Shown: piece after piece, positions 54,480 to 63,695 of the stretch | How the letters are laid out: each line of letters begins with the position of its first letter | Numbering within the stretch: position 1 is the stretch's first letter | Assembly (NCBI RefSeq): GCF_019264345.1 | Contig: NZ_JAHVAO010000001.1 | Span: forward strand, 2,604,001 to 2,668,000 | From: Marinobacter arenosus | GTDB taxonomy: Bacteria; Pseudomonadota; Gammaproteobacteria; Pseudomonadales; Oleiphilaceae | Direction of reading: 5' to 3' | Length of the DNA stretch: 64,000 bases | Notes under the pieces: model-generated | Told to the model about the DNA's origin: nothing | The model's database searches: none | Seen by the model: the letters and a program-made list of their open reading frames with translations, nothing else | Position numbers and translations under genes: made by a program

Positions 54480-56987
54480 CTAGGCTGACTCCAAAACCGG
54501 CCGCCGCTGATCCCGTTCGGTCGTCCACTGCTGTACCGGGTCCTTCTGCTCCGGCGCGTTCACGAACTCCCGGAACCGCTTGCGCTTCTCCGGATCCTCC
54601 ACCGCGGTCTTCCACTCGCACTGGTAGGTATCGACGATGCCCGCCATGTGCTCGTCCAGTTCCGCACAGATCCCCAGGCTGTCCTCCAGGACCACCTGTT
54701 TCAGGTAATCCAGGCCGCCCTCCAGGTTTTCCATCCAGACGCTGGTGCGCTGCAGCCGGTCGCCGGTGCGCACGTAGAACATGATCACCCGGTCGATGGT
54801 CCGGATCAGTTCCTCGTCCGACAGGTCGGTGGCAAATAGGTCGGCGTGGCGCGGGCGCATGCCGCCGTTGCCGCAGACGTAGAGGTTCCAGCCGTTCTCG
54901 GTGGCAATGACCCCGAAGTCCTTGCTCTGGGCCTCGGCGCACTCCCGGGTGCAGCCGGACACCGCCATTTTGACCTTATGCGGCGCGCGCAGGCCCTTGT
55001 AGCGGTTCTCCAGGAGGATGGCCATGCCGACGCTGTCTTGGACGCCGTACCGGCACCAGGTGCTGCCGACGCAGGATTTGACCGTCCGCAGGGACTTGCC
55101 GTAGGCGTGACCGGTCTCGAAGCCGGCGGCGATGAGTTTTTCCCAGATTTCCGGCAGTTCACTCAGGGTGGCGCCGAACAGGTCGACCCGCTGGCCGCCG
55201 GTGATCTTGGTGTACAGGTTGTACTGCTTGGCCACCTCGCCGAGGACAATCAGCTTGTCCGGGGTGATTTCACCGCCGGGGATGCGCGGCACGATGGAGT
55301 AGGTGCCGTTTTTCTGCATGTTGGCCATGAAGGTGTCGTTGGTGTCCTGCAGTGGCACGTGGTCGGTGGCCAGGATGTGGTCGTTCCAGCAGGTGGCCAG
55401 GATGGAGGCCACCGTCGGTTTGCAGATGTCGCAGCCGTGGCCTTTGCCGTGCTGGCTGATCAGGGTGCGGAAGGTGCGAATGCCGTTCACCTTCACAATG
55501 TGGAACAGCTCCTGGCGGCTGTACGGGAAGTGCTCGCACAGGTCCTTGCTGACCTCCACGCCGCGCTTCTCCAGTTCGCTGTCGACCACGTTCTTGAGCA
55601 GGGCGGTGCAGCCACCACAGCCGGTGCTGGCCTTGGTTTCGGCCTTGATGCTGCCCAGGTCGCCACAGCCGGCGTCAATCGCGCCACAGATGTCGCCCTT
55701 GGTGACGTTGTGGCACGAGCAGATGGATGCGGTTTCCGGCAGGGCATCCGGGCCCAGGGCGGGTGCCCCACCCTGGCTTTCCGGCAGGATCAGGGTTTCC
55801 GGATTGTCTGGCAGGGTGATGCCATTCAGGGTGTACTGAAGCAGGGTGTCGTAATGGCTGTTGTCGCCCACCAGGATGGCGCCCAGCAGGGTCTTGCCGT
55901 CCTCGCTGATCACCATGCGACGGTAATGCCCGGCCTGTTCGTCGTTGAAGCGGATGTTGCGCGCGCCCGGTGTCTGGGCGTGGGCGTCACCGATGGAGCC
56001 GACGTCAACGCCCAGTAGCTTCAGCTTGGTGCTCATGTCGGCGCCGGTGAAGGCGGCCCCGGCATCGCCGTTGAGCACCGAGGCCAGGGTACGCGCCATG
56101 GTGTAGCCCGGGGCCACCAGGCCGAAGATCCGCTGGTCCCAGAGGGCGCACTCGCCAATGGCGTGAATGTGTGGGTCCGAGGTGGTGCACTGATCATTGA
56201 CGACGATGCCGCCGCGTTCACCCACCTCAAGTCCGCTGGACCGGGCCAGGGCATCCTGGGGACGGATACCGGCGGAGAACACGATCAGGTCGGTTTCCAG
56301 GTGACTGTCATCGCTGAAGTTCATGCGCAGGCGAGCATCCTCGCCTTCCACGATGGCGGTGGTCGCTTTCTCGGTGTGAACCTGCACACCGAGCTCTTCG
56401 ATCTTGTGGCGCAGCAGCGCGCCGCCGTCGGTATCCAGCTGCACCGGCATCAACCGGGGGGCAAATTCCACCACGTGCGCCTGCAGGCCGAGGCTTTTCA
56501 GGGCGTTGGCGGCCTCGAGGCCGAGCAGGCCACCGCCGACCACCACGCCGGATTTGCCGCTCTGGGCACTGGCCCGGATGGCATCCAGATCCTCAAGGGT
56601 CCGGTACACGAAGCAGTGCGGGTGTTCGCGACCCTCGATGGGCGGCACGAACGGGTAGGAGCCGGTGGCCAGCACCAGTTCGTCGTAGCGGTACTGCCCT
56701 TTGGGCGTGGTCACGGTGCGCTGGTCACGGTCGAGGCTGGTGACCGCCTCGTTCAGGCGCAGCTGGATACCCTGTTCGGTGTACCAGTCGGCGGTGCCCA
56801 TGGCGAGATCGGCGTGGGTCGAGCCGGCAAAGTACTCGGACAGGTGGACCCGGTCGTAGGCCAGCTGTTTCTCCTCACCGAAAACGACGATGTCGTAGTC
56901 CGCCGCCGCCGGGCTGGTAACGAACTGCTCGAGGAAGTGATGGCCCACCATTCCGTTGCCGATCACGATCAGGGTTTTCTTGCTCAT
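54480..56987 (-). CDS. nirB: Nitrite reductase (NADH) large subunit
   Basis: An 835-residue assimilatory nitrite reductase. N-terminal FAD/NADH domain (IVIGNGMVGHHFLEQ at 7-21; second Rossmann site VVGGGLLGLEAA), two BFD-like Cys clusters (CSCHNVTKGDICG, later GCGGC; and GHGCDICKP), then the siroheme-[4Fe-4S] domain with CVGSTWC and SGCTRECAEAQ. It reduces nitrite to ammonium using NADH with NirD. Start fixed by AGAGGA 7 bases before the ATG. It follows the FAD-oxidoreductase gene by 28 bases. Confidence 0.95.
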   Translation of the reverse strand: MSKKTLIVIGNGMVGHHFLEQFVTSPAAADYDIVVFGEEKQLAYDRVHLSEYFAGSTHADLAMGTADWYTEQGIQLRLNEAVTSLDRDQRTVTTPKGQYRYDELVLATGSYPFVPPIEGREHPHCFVYRTLEDLDAIRASAQSGKSGVVVGGGLLGLEAANALKSLGLQAHVVEFAPRLMPVQLDTDGGALLRHKIEELGVQVHTEKATTAIVEGEDARLRMNFSDDSHLETDLIVFSAGIRPQDALARSSGLEVGERGGIVVNDQCTTSDPHIHAIGECALWDQRIFGLVAPGYTMARTLASVLNGDAGAAFTGADMSTKLKLLGVDVGSIGDAHAQTPGARNIRFNDEQAGHYRRMVISEDGKTLLGAILVGDNSHYDTLLQYTLNGITLPDNPETLILPESQGGAPALGPDALPETASICSCHNVTKGDICGAIDAGCGDLGSIKAETKASTGCGGCTALLKNVVDSELEKRGVEVSKDLCEHFPYSRQELFHIVKVNGIRTFRTLISQHGKGHGCDICKPTVASILATCWNDHILATDHVPLQDTNDTFMANMQKNGTYSIVPRIPGGEITPDKLIVLGEVAKQYNLYTKITGGQRVDLFGATLSELPEIWEKLIAAGFETGHAYGKSLRTVKSCVGSTWCRYGVQDSVGMAILLENRYKGLRAPHKVKMAVSGCTRECAEAQSKDFGVIATENGWNLYVCGNGGMRPRHADLFATDLSDEELIRTIDRVIMFYVRTGDRLQRTSVWMENLEGGLDYLKQVVLEDSLGICAELDEHMAGIVDTYQCEWKTAVEDPEKRKRFREFVNAPEQKDPVQQWTTERDQRRPVLESA

Positions 56988-57015
56988 GGTTTTGTCCTCT
57001 TTCATGGGCGACGGC

Positions 57016-58248
57016 TCAGGCCGCCGCCTCGCAAAATTGCCTGCCAAACGGCAGCTGGGCCCGGAACCGGGCAATGTTGGCGTTGTCAGCGATCAGCTCC
57101 TGATACCAGGGGCCCTGGCTGGTGTCGCCAACCAGAATCGCGCCGACAAGGCGGTTGTCGCGAATGATCAGGTGGCTGTAACCGCCGGTTTCGAAGTCCT
57201 GCCAGACCAGGGATTCGGTGCTGTCGTCCGGGGCCTGCAGGCCGCAGGAAAAGACCGGAACGTCGCTGATCTTGAGCCGGGTGGCGATCACCGAACGGCG
57301 ATAGCTGGCGGAGCTGGCGTCGTCCGCCAGTACCTCAGCCAGCACCCGGGCCTGCTGATAGCCCGGTTCCACCAGTCCGAAGGTTTCGTCGTCCAGTTCG
57401 CAACATTCGCCGAGCGCATGGATGCGGGGATCGCTGGTGCGCAGTTGCCGGTCCACCCGGATTCCCCGCCCACAATCGAGGCCAGCCGCCTGCGCCAGTT
57501 CCCGGTTCGGCACAATGCCGGTGGCGACAACGACGAGGTCGGTGCTGAGGACGGTCTGATCACTCAATTGAACCGCGCGCACACCGTCCCGGCCCAGGAA
57601 CTGGACCGGTGAGGTTGACGTAAGAATCTCCATGCCTTTGGCCCTCAGGGCGTCCGCCAGCAGGTTGCCTCCGGTGGGGTCAAGTTGCCGGTTCAGCAGG
57701 TGGCTGCTGCGGTGCAGGACCGTCACTGCGACGCCCCGACGCAGCAGGCCGGCGGCGGCTTCGAGACCGAGGAAGCCGCCGCCCACCACGACCGCCCGTT
57801 TGCGGGTCCGGCTCTGCTCGATCAGGTGGCAGGTGTCGTCGAAATCCCGGAATTGCGTCACGCCGGGCAGGTCTTCGCCGGGAAGGCCCAGTCGGCCTGG
57901 CCGGGAGCCGGTGGCAATGACCAGGCGGTCGTATCGTTGGATACGTCCGGTGGTGGTGGTCACGGTCTGGCTCTGGCGATCAATGGCGCTGACCGATTCA
58001 CCGCAATGCACGCGAATGCCATGGCGCGAAAACCAGTCCCCGGGCTTGAGCGTCAGGCTGCCTTCGTCGGCATCGCCACTGAGCAGGGCCGATAGCTGGA
58101 TCCGGTTGTAGGCCGGCCGGGATTCGCCGTTGAAGACAATAATGTTCAGACGAGTCGCAAGGGGCCGGGCCACCAGCTCTTCCAGGAAGCGCTGCGCCAC
58201 CATGCCATGGCCGCAGATAACCAGAGTGCGTTCCCTGTTGCGGGTCAT
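57016..58248 (-). CDS. FAD/NADH oxidoreductase of nitrate assimilation (NasC/NirB N-terminal-like)
   Basis: A 410-residue flavoprotein homologous to the N-terminal part of NirB: VICGHGMVAQRFLEEL at the start, GGGFLGLEAAAGLLRRG as the NADH site, ALGECCE near the FAD end. It lacks the Cys clusters and siroheme domain. By position and fold it is best seen as the NADH-dehydrogenase partner of assimilatory nitrate reductase (as in Klebsiella NasC). Start at MTRNRERT follows GGGGAG; the upstream frame runs through the regulatory leader and is not coding. First gene of the operon. Confidence 0.85.
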   Translation of the reverse strand: MTRNRERTLVICGHGMVAQRFLEELVARPLATRLNIIVFNGESRPAYNRIQLSALLSGDADEGSLTLKPGDWFSRHGIRVHCGESVSAIDRQSQTVTTTTGRIQRYDRLVIATGSRPGRLGLPGEDLPGVTQFRDFDDTCHLIEQSRTRKRAVVVGGGFLGLEAAAGLLRRGVAVTVLHRSSHLLNRQLDPTGGNLLADALRAKGMEILTSTSPVQFLGRDGVRAVQLSDQTVLSTDLVVVATGIVPNRELAQAAGLDCGRGIRVDRQLRTSDPRIHALGECCELDDETFGLVEPGYQQARVLAEVLADDASSASYRRSVIATRLKISDVPVFSCGLQAPDDSTESLVWQDFETGGYSHLIIRDNRLVGAILVGDTSQGPWYQELIADNANIARFRAQLPFGRQFCEAAA

Positions 58249-58276
58249 ACCTGCTCCCCTCACTTTCCGAACCAAC

Positions 58277-58324
58277 AAAAAAAGCCGGAGCATCTCATCC
58301 CCGAGGGGGAATCGATGGTCCGGC
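58277..58324 (-). terminator. Leader terminator upstream of the nitrite operon (NasR-controlled)
   Basis: On the reverse strand GCCGGA (58324-58319) pairs with TCCGGC (58289-58284); CATC/GATG and ATTCCCC/GGGGAT extend the stem; seven T residues follow. It sits 28 bases before the start codon, in the transcribed leader. Upstream bases (GTCCCGGCC) could pair with the same GCCGGAC strand, which would break the terminator. Confidence 0.85.
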
Positions 58325-58351
58325 GCCAATGCCAACAACAATGATCTGATG

Positions 58352-58376
58352 GTCCGGCCGAATCCTTGGCCGGGAC
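58352..58376 (-). promoter_or_regulatory. Leader hairpin upstream of the nitrite operon terminator
   Basis: GTCC(C)GGCC and GGCCGGAC form a near-perfect stem with an eight-base loop (AAGGATTC on the transcribed strand). Its right arm repeats GCCGGACCATC, the left arm of the terminator, so the two could switch. This is the position of the NasR recognition hairpin in Klebsiella nasF; whether the loop fits the A1-G4 hexaloop rule is not clear. Confidence 0.65.
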
Positions 58377-58397
58377 GTTCATCCTTACGTTCGACTA

Positions 58398-58413
58398 AGC
58401 GATCTTCGTGCCA
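58398..58413 (-). promoter_or_regulatory. Sigma-54 promoter of the nitrite/FAD reductase operon
   Basis: Reverse-strand TGGCACGAAGATCGCT: the -24 GG and -12 GC are exactly ten bases apart, with six of the -24 bases matching TGGCACG. It predicts a start near 58387 and a leader of about 140 nt. GGTGC and TGCAC half-sites (about 58453 and 58507) upstream are possible NtrC sites. No other gene content is seen in the 346-base gap. Confidence 0.8.
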
Positions 58414-58594
58414 CTTTTCTAGTGCCTTTAAAATCAACAACATCCGTGAATTGGTGCGCGAGACGAGCGTGGGCGAGCGGGATTTGTTGCCCTGTGGTGG
58501 GGCGGTTTGCACGACTTTGATGCCTTTTGCTGGCGCGGTAATTGCTGAGTTCTTGGGTATCGAGAAAGTACGGCCACGTGCCGGGAGTCATGCC

Positions 58595-59893
58595 ATGAAC
58601 ACCAGACGAAAACAGCACAACCCCACTCCGCCGTCCGCGGCGGACTACCTGATCGCCTCGCGGCAGTGCGAATTGATGAACCTCCAGTACTTCCTGCAGA
58701 TGGGCAAGGTGGTCCAGAGCATCAGCAATCTGGTGCACGGCCTGCAGCGGGAGCGTGGGGCCTCCAACGTATTCCTGGGGTCCGGCGGCGAAAAGTTTGT
58801 GACCGAGCGCCGGGCGACAATCGCGGAGTCAGAACGCCTGGCGGGCATCTTCGAGCAGGCCCTGGCCGAAGTGCATGAGGAACTGACGGCCCACCCCGTC
58901 AGCAGTCACCTCCTCAACCACATCGCCAGTGCCTTGCACGGCCTCGAGGCGCTACCGGCCCTGCGGGTCGGGGTTGAGAACCGCACGTTGTCGGCTGCCG
59001 AAGCCACCGACGCCTATTGCGGCCTGATCCACGAGTTCATTACCGTCGTTTTCGAGGCCGCCGACACGGCCGTCGATCCGTCCATCGCGGGCTTGCTGGT
59101 GGCCATGGTGCACCTGATGAATGGCAAGGAGTTCTGTGGTCAGGAGCGGGCGGTGGGGTCCGCCGGATTCTCCAGTGGCGGCTTCGACAATGCACTGTCA
59201 ACGCGCATGATGCACCTTGTTGAGGCACAGGAGCGCTGTTTCGACGTGTTTGTCAGCTTCGCCGATGACCAGAGTCGCGAATTATGGCAGTCCCTGCGCG
59301 GTAACGATCGGGAAACCGAAATCGAACGCCTGCGCCAGCTTGGCTGTTCAGTCGGTCGCTACAAGTCCCTCGACCCGGAACTGGCGGACCACTGGTTCAC
59401 GCTGATGTCCGAACGCATGGATGAGCTCAAGAAAGTCGAAGATGCGGTGGAAGGCAGCTTTCACACCCGCTGTGTCGAGCGCTTTGCCGAGGCCCGCAAT
59501 TCCCTGGCGCACCAGGAAACCCTGATCGCGTCCCTGGACCAGCAGGATACGTCGTCCCAGCCGCTGCTGGTGTTATGTGATTCCGGCGACGATGCCCGGG
59601 CGGGAGAATCCTGGAACAGTGACGGGGTGGGTCAGCAGTTTGGCCGGTCCATCTTCGATCTGGTGCAGGAACAGACTCGCCGGCTTCAGCAGATGAATGA
59701 CGAGTTGCAGAGCGCCAAGGAAGCCCTGGAAGACCGGAAAACCCAGGAGAAGGCGGTGTTGCTGTTGATGGACCATCGCAAGATCGACAACGACGAGGCC
59801 CACCGGGTGTTGCGGAAACTGGCCATGGACCAGGGCAAGAAGCTGCCCGAGGTAGCCCGGGCCCTGGTCTCCATGGCCGATGTTCTGAAGTAA
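58595..59893 (+). CDS. nasR: Nitrate/nitrite-responsive transcription antiterminator
   Basis: A 432-residue NasR: an N-terminal NIT domain (about 20-300) with the RERGAS ligand motif near residue 52, and a C-terminal ANTAR RNA-binding domain (about 370-425, KAVLLLMDHRKIDNDEAHRVLRKLA). It binds nitrate or nitrite and then nascent leader RNA to prevent termination. The ATG follows GGGAG by 7 bases; the frame upstream crosses the divergent promoter region. Three leader terminators in the window are likely targets. Confidence 0.94.
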   Translation: MNTRRKQHNPTPPSAADYLIASRQCELMNLQYFLQMGKVVQSISNLVHGLQRERGASNVFLGSGGEKFVTERRATIAESERLAGIFEQALAEVHEELTAHPVSSHLLNHIASALHGLEALPALRVGVENRTLSAAEATDAYCGLIHEFITVVFEAADTAVDPSIAGLLVAMVHLMNGKEFCGQERAVGSAGFSSGGFDNALSTRMMHLVEAQERCFDVFVSFADDQSRELWQSLRGNDRETEIERLRQLGCSVGRYKSLDPELADHWFTLMSERMDELKKVEDAVEGSFHTRCVERFAEARNSLAHQETLIASLDQQDTSSQPLLVLCDSGDDARAGESWNSDGVGQQFGRSIFDLVQEQTRRLQQMNDELQSAKEALEDRKTQEKAVLLLMDHRKIDNDEAHRVLRKLAMDQGKKLPEVARALVSMADVLK

Positions 59894-59904
59894 GGCGGAA
59901 CGGC

Positions 59905-60774
59905 TCAGGCCCGTGCGGCCTGGGCAGCCTTCTTTGTCTCCGGGGTTGTCTCAGCAGGCTGGCCGCCCCGTCGGGGCGCTATGTGTTCCAGCTTGCGCTG
60001 TTTCTCGTACAGGAATTTCAGGACCTCCTGCCGGTAATGCACGTAGGTCGGATCGTCGGCCAGGGTGACCCGGTTCCTGGGTCTGGGCAGGTCGATGTGC
60101 AAATCCTCGCCCACAGTGGCGGCCGGGCCGTTGGTCATCATGATGATGCGATCGGACAGCAGTACCGCCTCATCGACGTCGTGGGTAATCATGATCACCG
60201 TGTTGTTCAGGTCCTGCTGGATATCCATCAGCGAATCCTGCAGGTGCGCCCGGGTCAGGGCATCCAGTGCCCCGAACGGCTCGTCCATCAGCAAGACGCT
60301 GGGTTTCATGGCCAGGGCCCGGGCAATGCCCACCCGCTGGGCCATACCCCCAGAAATTTCCCCCGGCCGCTTGTTGGCGGCGTGGGCCATGTTGACCAGT
60401 TCCAGATTGTGATGGATCCAGTCCCGGCGTTCCTGTTTGGCCATGGATTTGCGGAACACCTGCTGCACCGCCAGTTCCACGTTCTCGTACACCGTCAGCC
60501 AGGGCATCAGTGCGTGGTTCTGGAACACCACTGCCCGCTCCGGGCCGGGTGAATTGACTTCATGGCCGTCCAGTACGCAGCCCCCTTTGGTGGCCTGCAG
60601 CAGGCCGGCGACGATGTTCAGGACCGTGGATTTTCCGCAACCCGAGTGGCCAATCAGGGACACGAATTCGCCCTTCTTGATCTTCAGGTCGACGTTGTCC
60701 AGGGCCACGAAGGGGCCCTTCGGGGTATCGAAGGCCATTTCGACCCCGGTCAGTTCCAAATGCGCTTTAGTCAT
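59905..60774 (-). CDS. Nitrate ABC transporter, ATP-binding protein
   Basis: A 289-residue ATPase of the NrtD/NasD/SsuB type. Walker A GHSGCGKST, signature ISGGMAQRVGIARA (Q-loop with NHALMPW before it), Walker B VLLMDEPFGALD. The tail after residue 260 is Lys/Glu/Ala-rich. The start at MTKAHLE has GGAG six bases upstream; an ATG six bases earlier touches the GGAG. Last gene of the nrtAB operon; convergent with nasR. Confidence 0.92.
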   Translation of the reverse strand: MTKAHLELTGVEMAFDTPKGPFVALDNVDLKIKKGEFVSLIGHSGCGKSTVLNIVAGLLQATKGGCVLDGHEVNSPGPERAVVFQNHALMPWLTVYENVELAVQQVFRKSMAKQERRDWIHHNLELVNMAHAANKRPGEISGGMAQRVGIARALAMKPSVLLMDEPFGALDALTRAHLQDSLMDIQQDLNNTVIMITHDVDEAVLLSDRIIMMTNGPAATVGEDLHIDLPRPRNRVTLADDPTYVHYRQEVLKFLYEKQRKLEHIAPRRGGQPAETTPETKKAAQAARA

Positions 60775-60785
60775 GATCATCTCCG

Positions 60786-61781
60786 TTATTCGTTCCAGGC
60801 GACTTTCTTCTGGATCAGCAGCATGATGCGATCCAGCAGGAAGCCGATAAACCCGATGGCGAGTACCGCCACCATGATCCGGCTCAGGGACTGACTGCTG
60901 CCATTCTGGAATTCGTCCCAGACGAATTTGCCCAGGCCCGGGCTCTGGGCCAGCATTTCGGCCGCAATCAACACCATCCAGGCAATGCCCAGGGACACCC
61001 GAAGGCCGGTGAAGATCATCGGGACCGAGGACGGCAGGACGACCCTCCGGACGTGGGTCCAGAACGACAGCCGCAGCACCCGGGATACGTTCAGCAGATC
61101 CGGATTCACGGCCGCGACGCCGACGCTGGTGTTGATCAGGGTGGGCCACAGGCTGCACAGGGTCACCGTGATCATCGAGGTCAGGAACGACTTTTCGAAC
61201 ATCGGATCGTCACTGACGTAGGTGGCGGACACCACCATGGTGACCAGCGGCAGCCAGGCCAGGGGCGACACCGGCTTGAAGATCTGGATCAGGGGATTGA
61301 CCGCGGCCTGGAAATACCGGTTCAGGCCGAACACGATGCCCAGGGGGACGGCGATGATCGTAGCCAGTATGAAGCCCGCCAGCACGGTAATGAGACTGGT
61401 GACGACTTGATCCAGAAACGTCGGGGCTCCGGGGTAATCACGGATCTTGACCTCGGCTTCCGGGTTGTCGGCCAGGATCCGGGCGTTGCGCTCCTCCTGC
61501 ATGGTCACGAACTTGTCCGCCCGTGCCCGCTGGTTCGCGTGTTCCTGCCACAGCTGTCCACCCTGCTCCCAGACCTGCGCCGGCCCGGGAAAGGTGCCCA
61601 GCGATGTGTCCACCTGGGGTGCGGCCAGATGCCAGAAGCCGAGAAAAATCAGAATGCCGATGGTCGGCAGCAGCAGCTGCTTGCCGCCCTGGGCCAGCTC
61701 GGCGCCGGTGAACCGGTCAGCCAGCAGTTTCAGCCAGCCGGATGCGCCGGTTCTGGAAGTGGGGGTGGTTGACGTACTCAT
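60786..61781 (-). CDS. nrtB: Nitrate ABC transporter, permease
   Basis: A 331-residue permease with six to seven helices; one N-terminal helix is separated from the rest by a periplasmic segment of about 70 charged residues (about 65-130). The ATPase contact loop VLRLSFWTHVRRVVLPSSVP lies near residue 240. AGGAGAACGAC precedes the ATG. It lies between the binding protein and ATPase genes. Confidence 0.93.
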   Translation of the reverse strand: MSTSTTPTSRTGASGWLKLLADRFTGAELAQGGKQLLLPTIGILIFLGFWHLAAPQVDTSLGTFPGPAQVWEQGGQLWQEHANQRARADKFVTMQEERNARILADNPEAEVKIRDYPGAPTFLDQVVTSLITVLAGFILATIIAVPLGIVFGLNRYFQAAVNPLIQIFKPVSPLAWLPLVTMVVSATYVSDDPMFEKSFLTSMITVTLCSLWPTLINTSVGVAAVNPDLLNVSRVLRLSFWTHVRRVVLPSSVPMIFTGLRVSLGIAWMVLIAAEMLAQSPGLGKFVWDEFQNGSSQSLSRIMVAVLAIGFIGFLLDRIMLLIQKKVAWNE

Positions 61782-61804
61782 GTCGTTCTCCTGGGTACTC
61801 CCGG

Positions 61805-63193
61805 TTACGGTGTCTCGGAGCCTTTGAGGCCAATGTCGAAGCTGTCGATGTAGGCATTGGGCTGGCGCGGTGTGAACGCGACACCATCGATCAGCTCACC
61901 CTGGTCCGGGCGGGCGAAGTTTTCCTGGCTGAAGTCAGGGAAATCCTCTGCATTCATCAGGCCATCTTCGATCAGGGATTTGGCCGCTTCGGCATAGATG
62001 TCGCCCCGGTAGACCCGGGCCGCGGTCTTCATGTACCAGTCGTCCGACTTGGCTTCCGGAATCTGTCCCCAGCGACGCATCTGCGAGAGGTACCAGATGG
62101 CGTCAGACGGGTACGGGTAGGTGGCGTGGTAGCGGAAGAACACGTTGAAGTCGGGCACTTCCCGGACATCGCCTTTCTCGTACTCGAAGGTACCGGTCAT
62201 GGAATTGGCGATGACCTCGGCATCGGCGCCAACGTAGCTGGGACGGGCCAGGATCTCGACCGCTTCCTCCCGGTTGGCGTTGTTGTTCTCATCCAGCCAG
62301 TGCGCGGCGCGGATCAGTGCCCGCAACAGGTGCAGGTGGGTGTTGGGGTTCTCCTCGGCCCAGGCCTGGGTGACACCAAAGACCTTTTCCGGGTTGTTTG
62401 GCCAGATCTCATAGTCGGTGATCACCGGTACCCCGATGCCCTTGAACACGGCCTGCTGGTTCCACGGCTCGCCGACGCAGTAGCCCTGAATCGTCCCGGC
62501 TTCCATGGTGGCCGGCATTTGCGGCGGTGGCGTGACCGACAGATGCACGTCGGCCTCCAGGGTACCGCTGGTGTCGCCGCGCTGGGGCGCGTAGTAGCCC
62601 GGGTTCAGGCCCCCGGCGGCCAGCCAGTAACGCAGCTCGTAATTGTGGGTGGAGACCGGGAACACCATGCCCATGCGGAACCGCTCGCCCTTGGCCCGGG
62701 ATTCCTCCACCACCGGCTTCAGTGCGCTGGCGCTGATCGGGTGAACGGGCTTGCCATCCTGTTCGGGGATGTGCTGGCTCATGGTTTCCCAGACATCGTT
62801 GGACACGGTGATGCCGTTGCCGTTGAGGTCCATGCTGAAGGCGGTGATGATGTCGGCCTGGGTGCCGTAGCCGATGGAGGCGCCCAGAGGCTGGCCGGCC
62901 AGCATGTGGGCGCCGTCCAGTTCACCGGTGATGACCCGGTCCAGCAGAACTTTCCAATTGGCCTGAGCCTCCAGCTCGACGAACAGGCCCTCGTCCATAA
63001 AGAAGCCCTGTTCCCAGGCGACAGCCAGGGGTGCCATGTCCGTCAGTTTGATGAAGCCCAGTTTCAGGTCCGGCTTCTCCGGCGCGCCAATCTCGGCCTG
63101 GGTCAGGCTGGCACCGGTCAGCAGCGAGACTGCCGTGGCCAGTCCGGCCAGTTGTCGGAGTGTTCCGGTGACGATTGTCAGGGATGTCTTCAT
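61805..63193 (-). CDS. nrtA: Nitrate ABC transporter, periplasmic binding protein
   Basis: A 462-residue NrtA/NasF-like protein: signal peptide (1-33, cleavage after LTQA), mature part starting [32 protein letters not shown], and typical segments [18 protein letters not shown] and [13 protein letters not shown]. The operon is preceded by a -24/-12 promoter and a leader terminator, showing nitrogen and nitrate control. Confidence 0.94.
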   Translation of the reverse strand: MKTSLTIVTGTLRQLAGLATAVSLLTGASLTQAEIGAPEKPDLKLGFIKLTDMAPLAVAWEQGFFMDEGLFVELEAQANWKVLLDRVITGELDGAHMLAGQPLGASIGYGTQADIITAFSMDLNGNGITVSNDVWETMSQHIPEQDGKPVHPISASALKPVVEESRAKGERFRMGMVFPVSTHNYELRYWLAAGGLNPGYYAPQRGDTSGTLEADVHLSVTPPPQMPATMEAGTIQGYCVGEPWNQQAVFKGIGVPVITDYEIWPNNPEKVFGVTQAWAEENPNTHLHLLRALIRAAHWLDENNNANREEAVEILARPSYVGADAEVIANSMTGTFEYEKGDVREVPDFNVFFRYHATYPYPSDAIWYLSQMRRWGQIPEAKSDDWYMKTAARVYRGDIYAEAAKSLIEDGLMNAEDFPDFSQENFARPDQGELIDGVAFTPRQPNAYIDSFDIGLKGSETP

Positions 63194-63223
63194 GGTTCCT
63201 TACCTCGCGATGTTCTTTCAGGC

Positions 63224-63264
63224 AAAAAAAAAGCGCCTGCCCTCCGTTGCCGGAAAGCAGGCGC
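63224..63264 (-). terminator. Leader terminator upstream of nrtA (NasR-controlled)
   Basis: On the reverse strand GCGCCTGC (63264-63257) pairs with GCAGGCGC (63240-63233), with an inner TCCG-GCAA-CGGA hairpin, followed by nine T residues. It lies in the transcribed leader, 31 bases before nrtA. CTCCGT further upstream (63304-63299) can pair with ACGGAG in the terminator loop and may help an antiterminated fold. Confidence 0.85.
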
Positions 63265-63312
63265 CTATGCCTGTCGAATCTGTGATGTTCTCGAATGTTC
63301 ACGGAGATAGTC

Positions 63313-63328
63313 TGCACAGCCTGTGCCA
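63313..63328 (-). promoter_or_regulatory. Sigma-54 promoter of nrtABD
   Basis: Reverse-strand TGGCACAGGCTGTGCA: GG and GC ten bases apart, close to the consensus TGGCAC-N5-TTGCA. Predicts a start near 63302 and a leader of about 110 nt before nrtA. Confidence 0.85.
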
Positions 63329-63417
63329 GTGATAAAAAAATGCGTGAAAACAGGAGGTAAGAAAAACCGGCGCAGCTCATGGACGGAGCTTCCGCTGTCT
63401 GGACCGAGTCGTTTTAG

Positions 63418-63448
63418 TGCATCTTGATGGTTTTTTGCACCATTGTGG
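63418..63448. promoter_or_regulatory. Candidate shared NtrC-binding region between nrtA and nasA
   Basis: TGCATCTTGATGGT and TGCACCATTGTGG lie 18 bases apart. They resemble the NtrC consensus (TGCACC...GGTGC), and stand about 90-145 bases upstream of the two divergent sigma-54 promoters, the usual enhancer position. Confidence 0.4.
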
Positions 63449-63560
63449 CCCCGCTGACCCGGGTTTCGGCAAAGACGAACGTCGGGGTTGGTGTCGGGTG
63501 CCGGCCCCGGGGCGGCATGGCCACAGGCCTGGGGCCTCGATCCTCCGATCGGGGACGCAC

Positions 63561-63576
63561 TGGCCCTGTTATTGCA
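63561..63576 (+). promoter_or_regulatory. Sigma-54 promoter of nasA
   Basis: TGGCCCTGTTATTGCA: GG and GC ten bases apart with a perfect TTGCA -12 element. Predicts a start near 63587 and a leader of about 109 nt before the GTG start of nasA. Confidence 0.8.
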
Positions 63577-63620
63577 CCGTGAATTGCCAGAAACCGACCC
63601 ATTATTGAAACCAGGCAACG

Positions 63621-63671
63621 AAGCCCCTCCACTGCCCAACGGATCACCCGTGTGCAGTCGAGGGGCTTTTT
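63621..63671 (+). terminator. Leader terminator upstream of nasA (NasR-controlled)
   Basis: AAGCCCCTC (63621-63629) pairs with GAGGGGCTT (63660-63668), extended by ACTG/CAGT, followed by five T residues. It lies in the leader, 25 bases before the start codon. Confidence 0.82.
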
Positions 63672-63695
63672 GCTTGTGAGCCAAGAGGATGAAAC

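Noticed and set aside
58249..58594. Open frames from both neighbouring genes extending through the divergent gap
   Set aside because: The extensions run through the sigma-54 promoter and leader terminator; well-placed ribosome sites mark later starts at 58248 and 58595.
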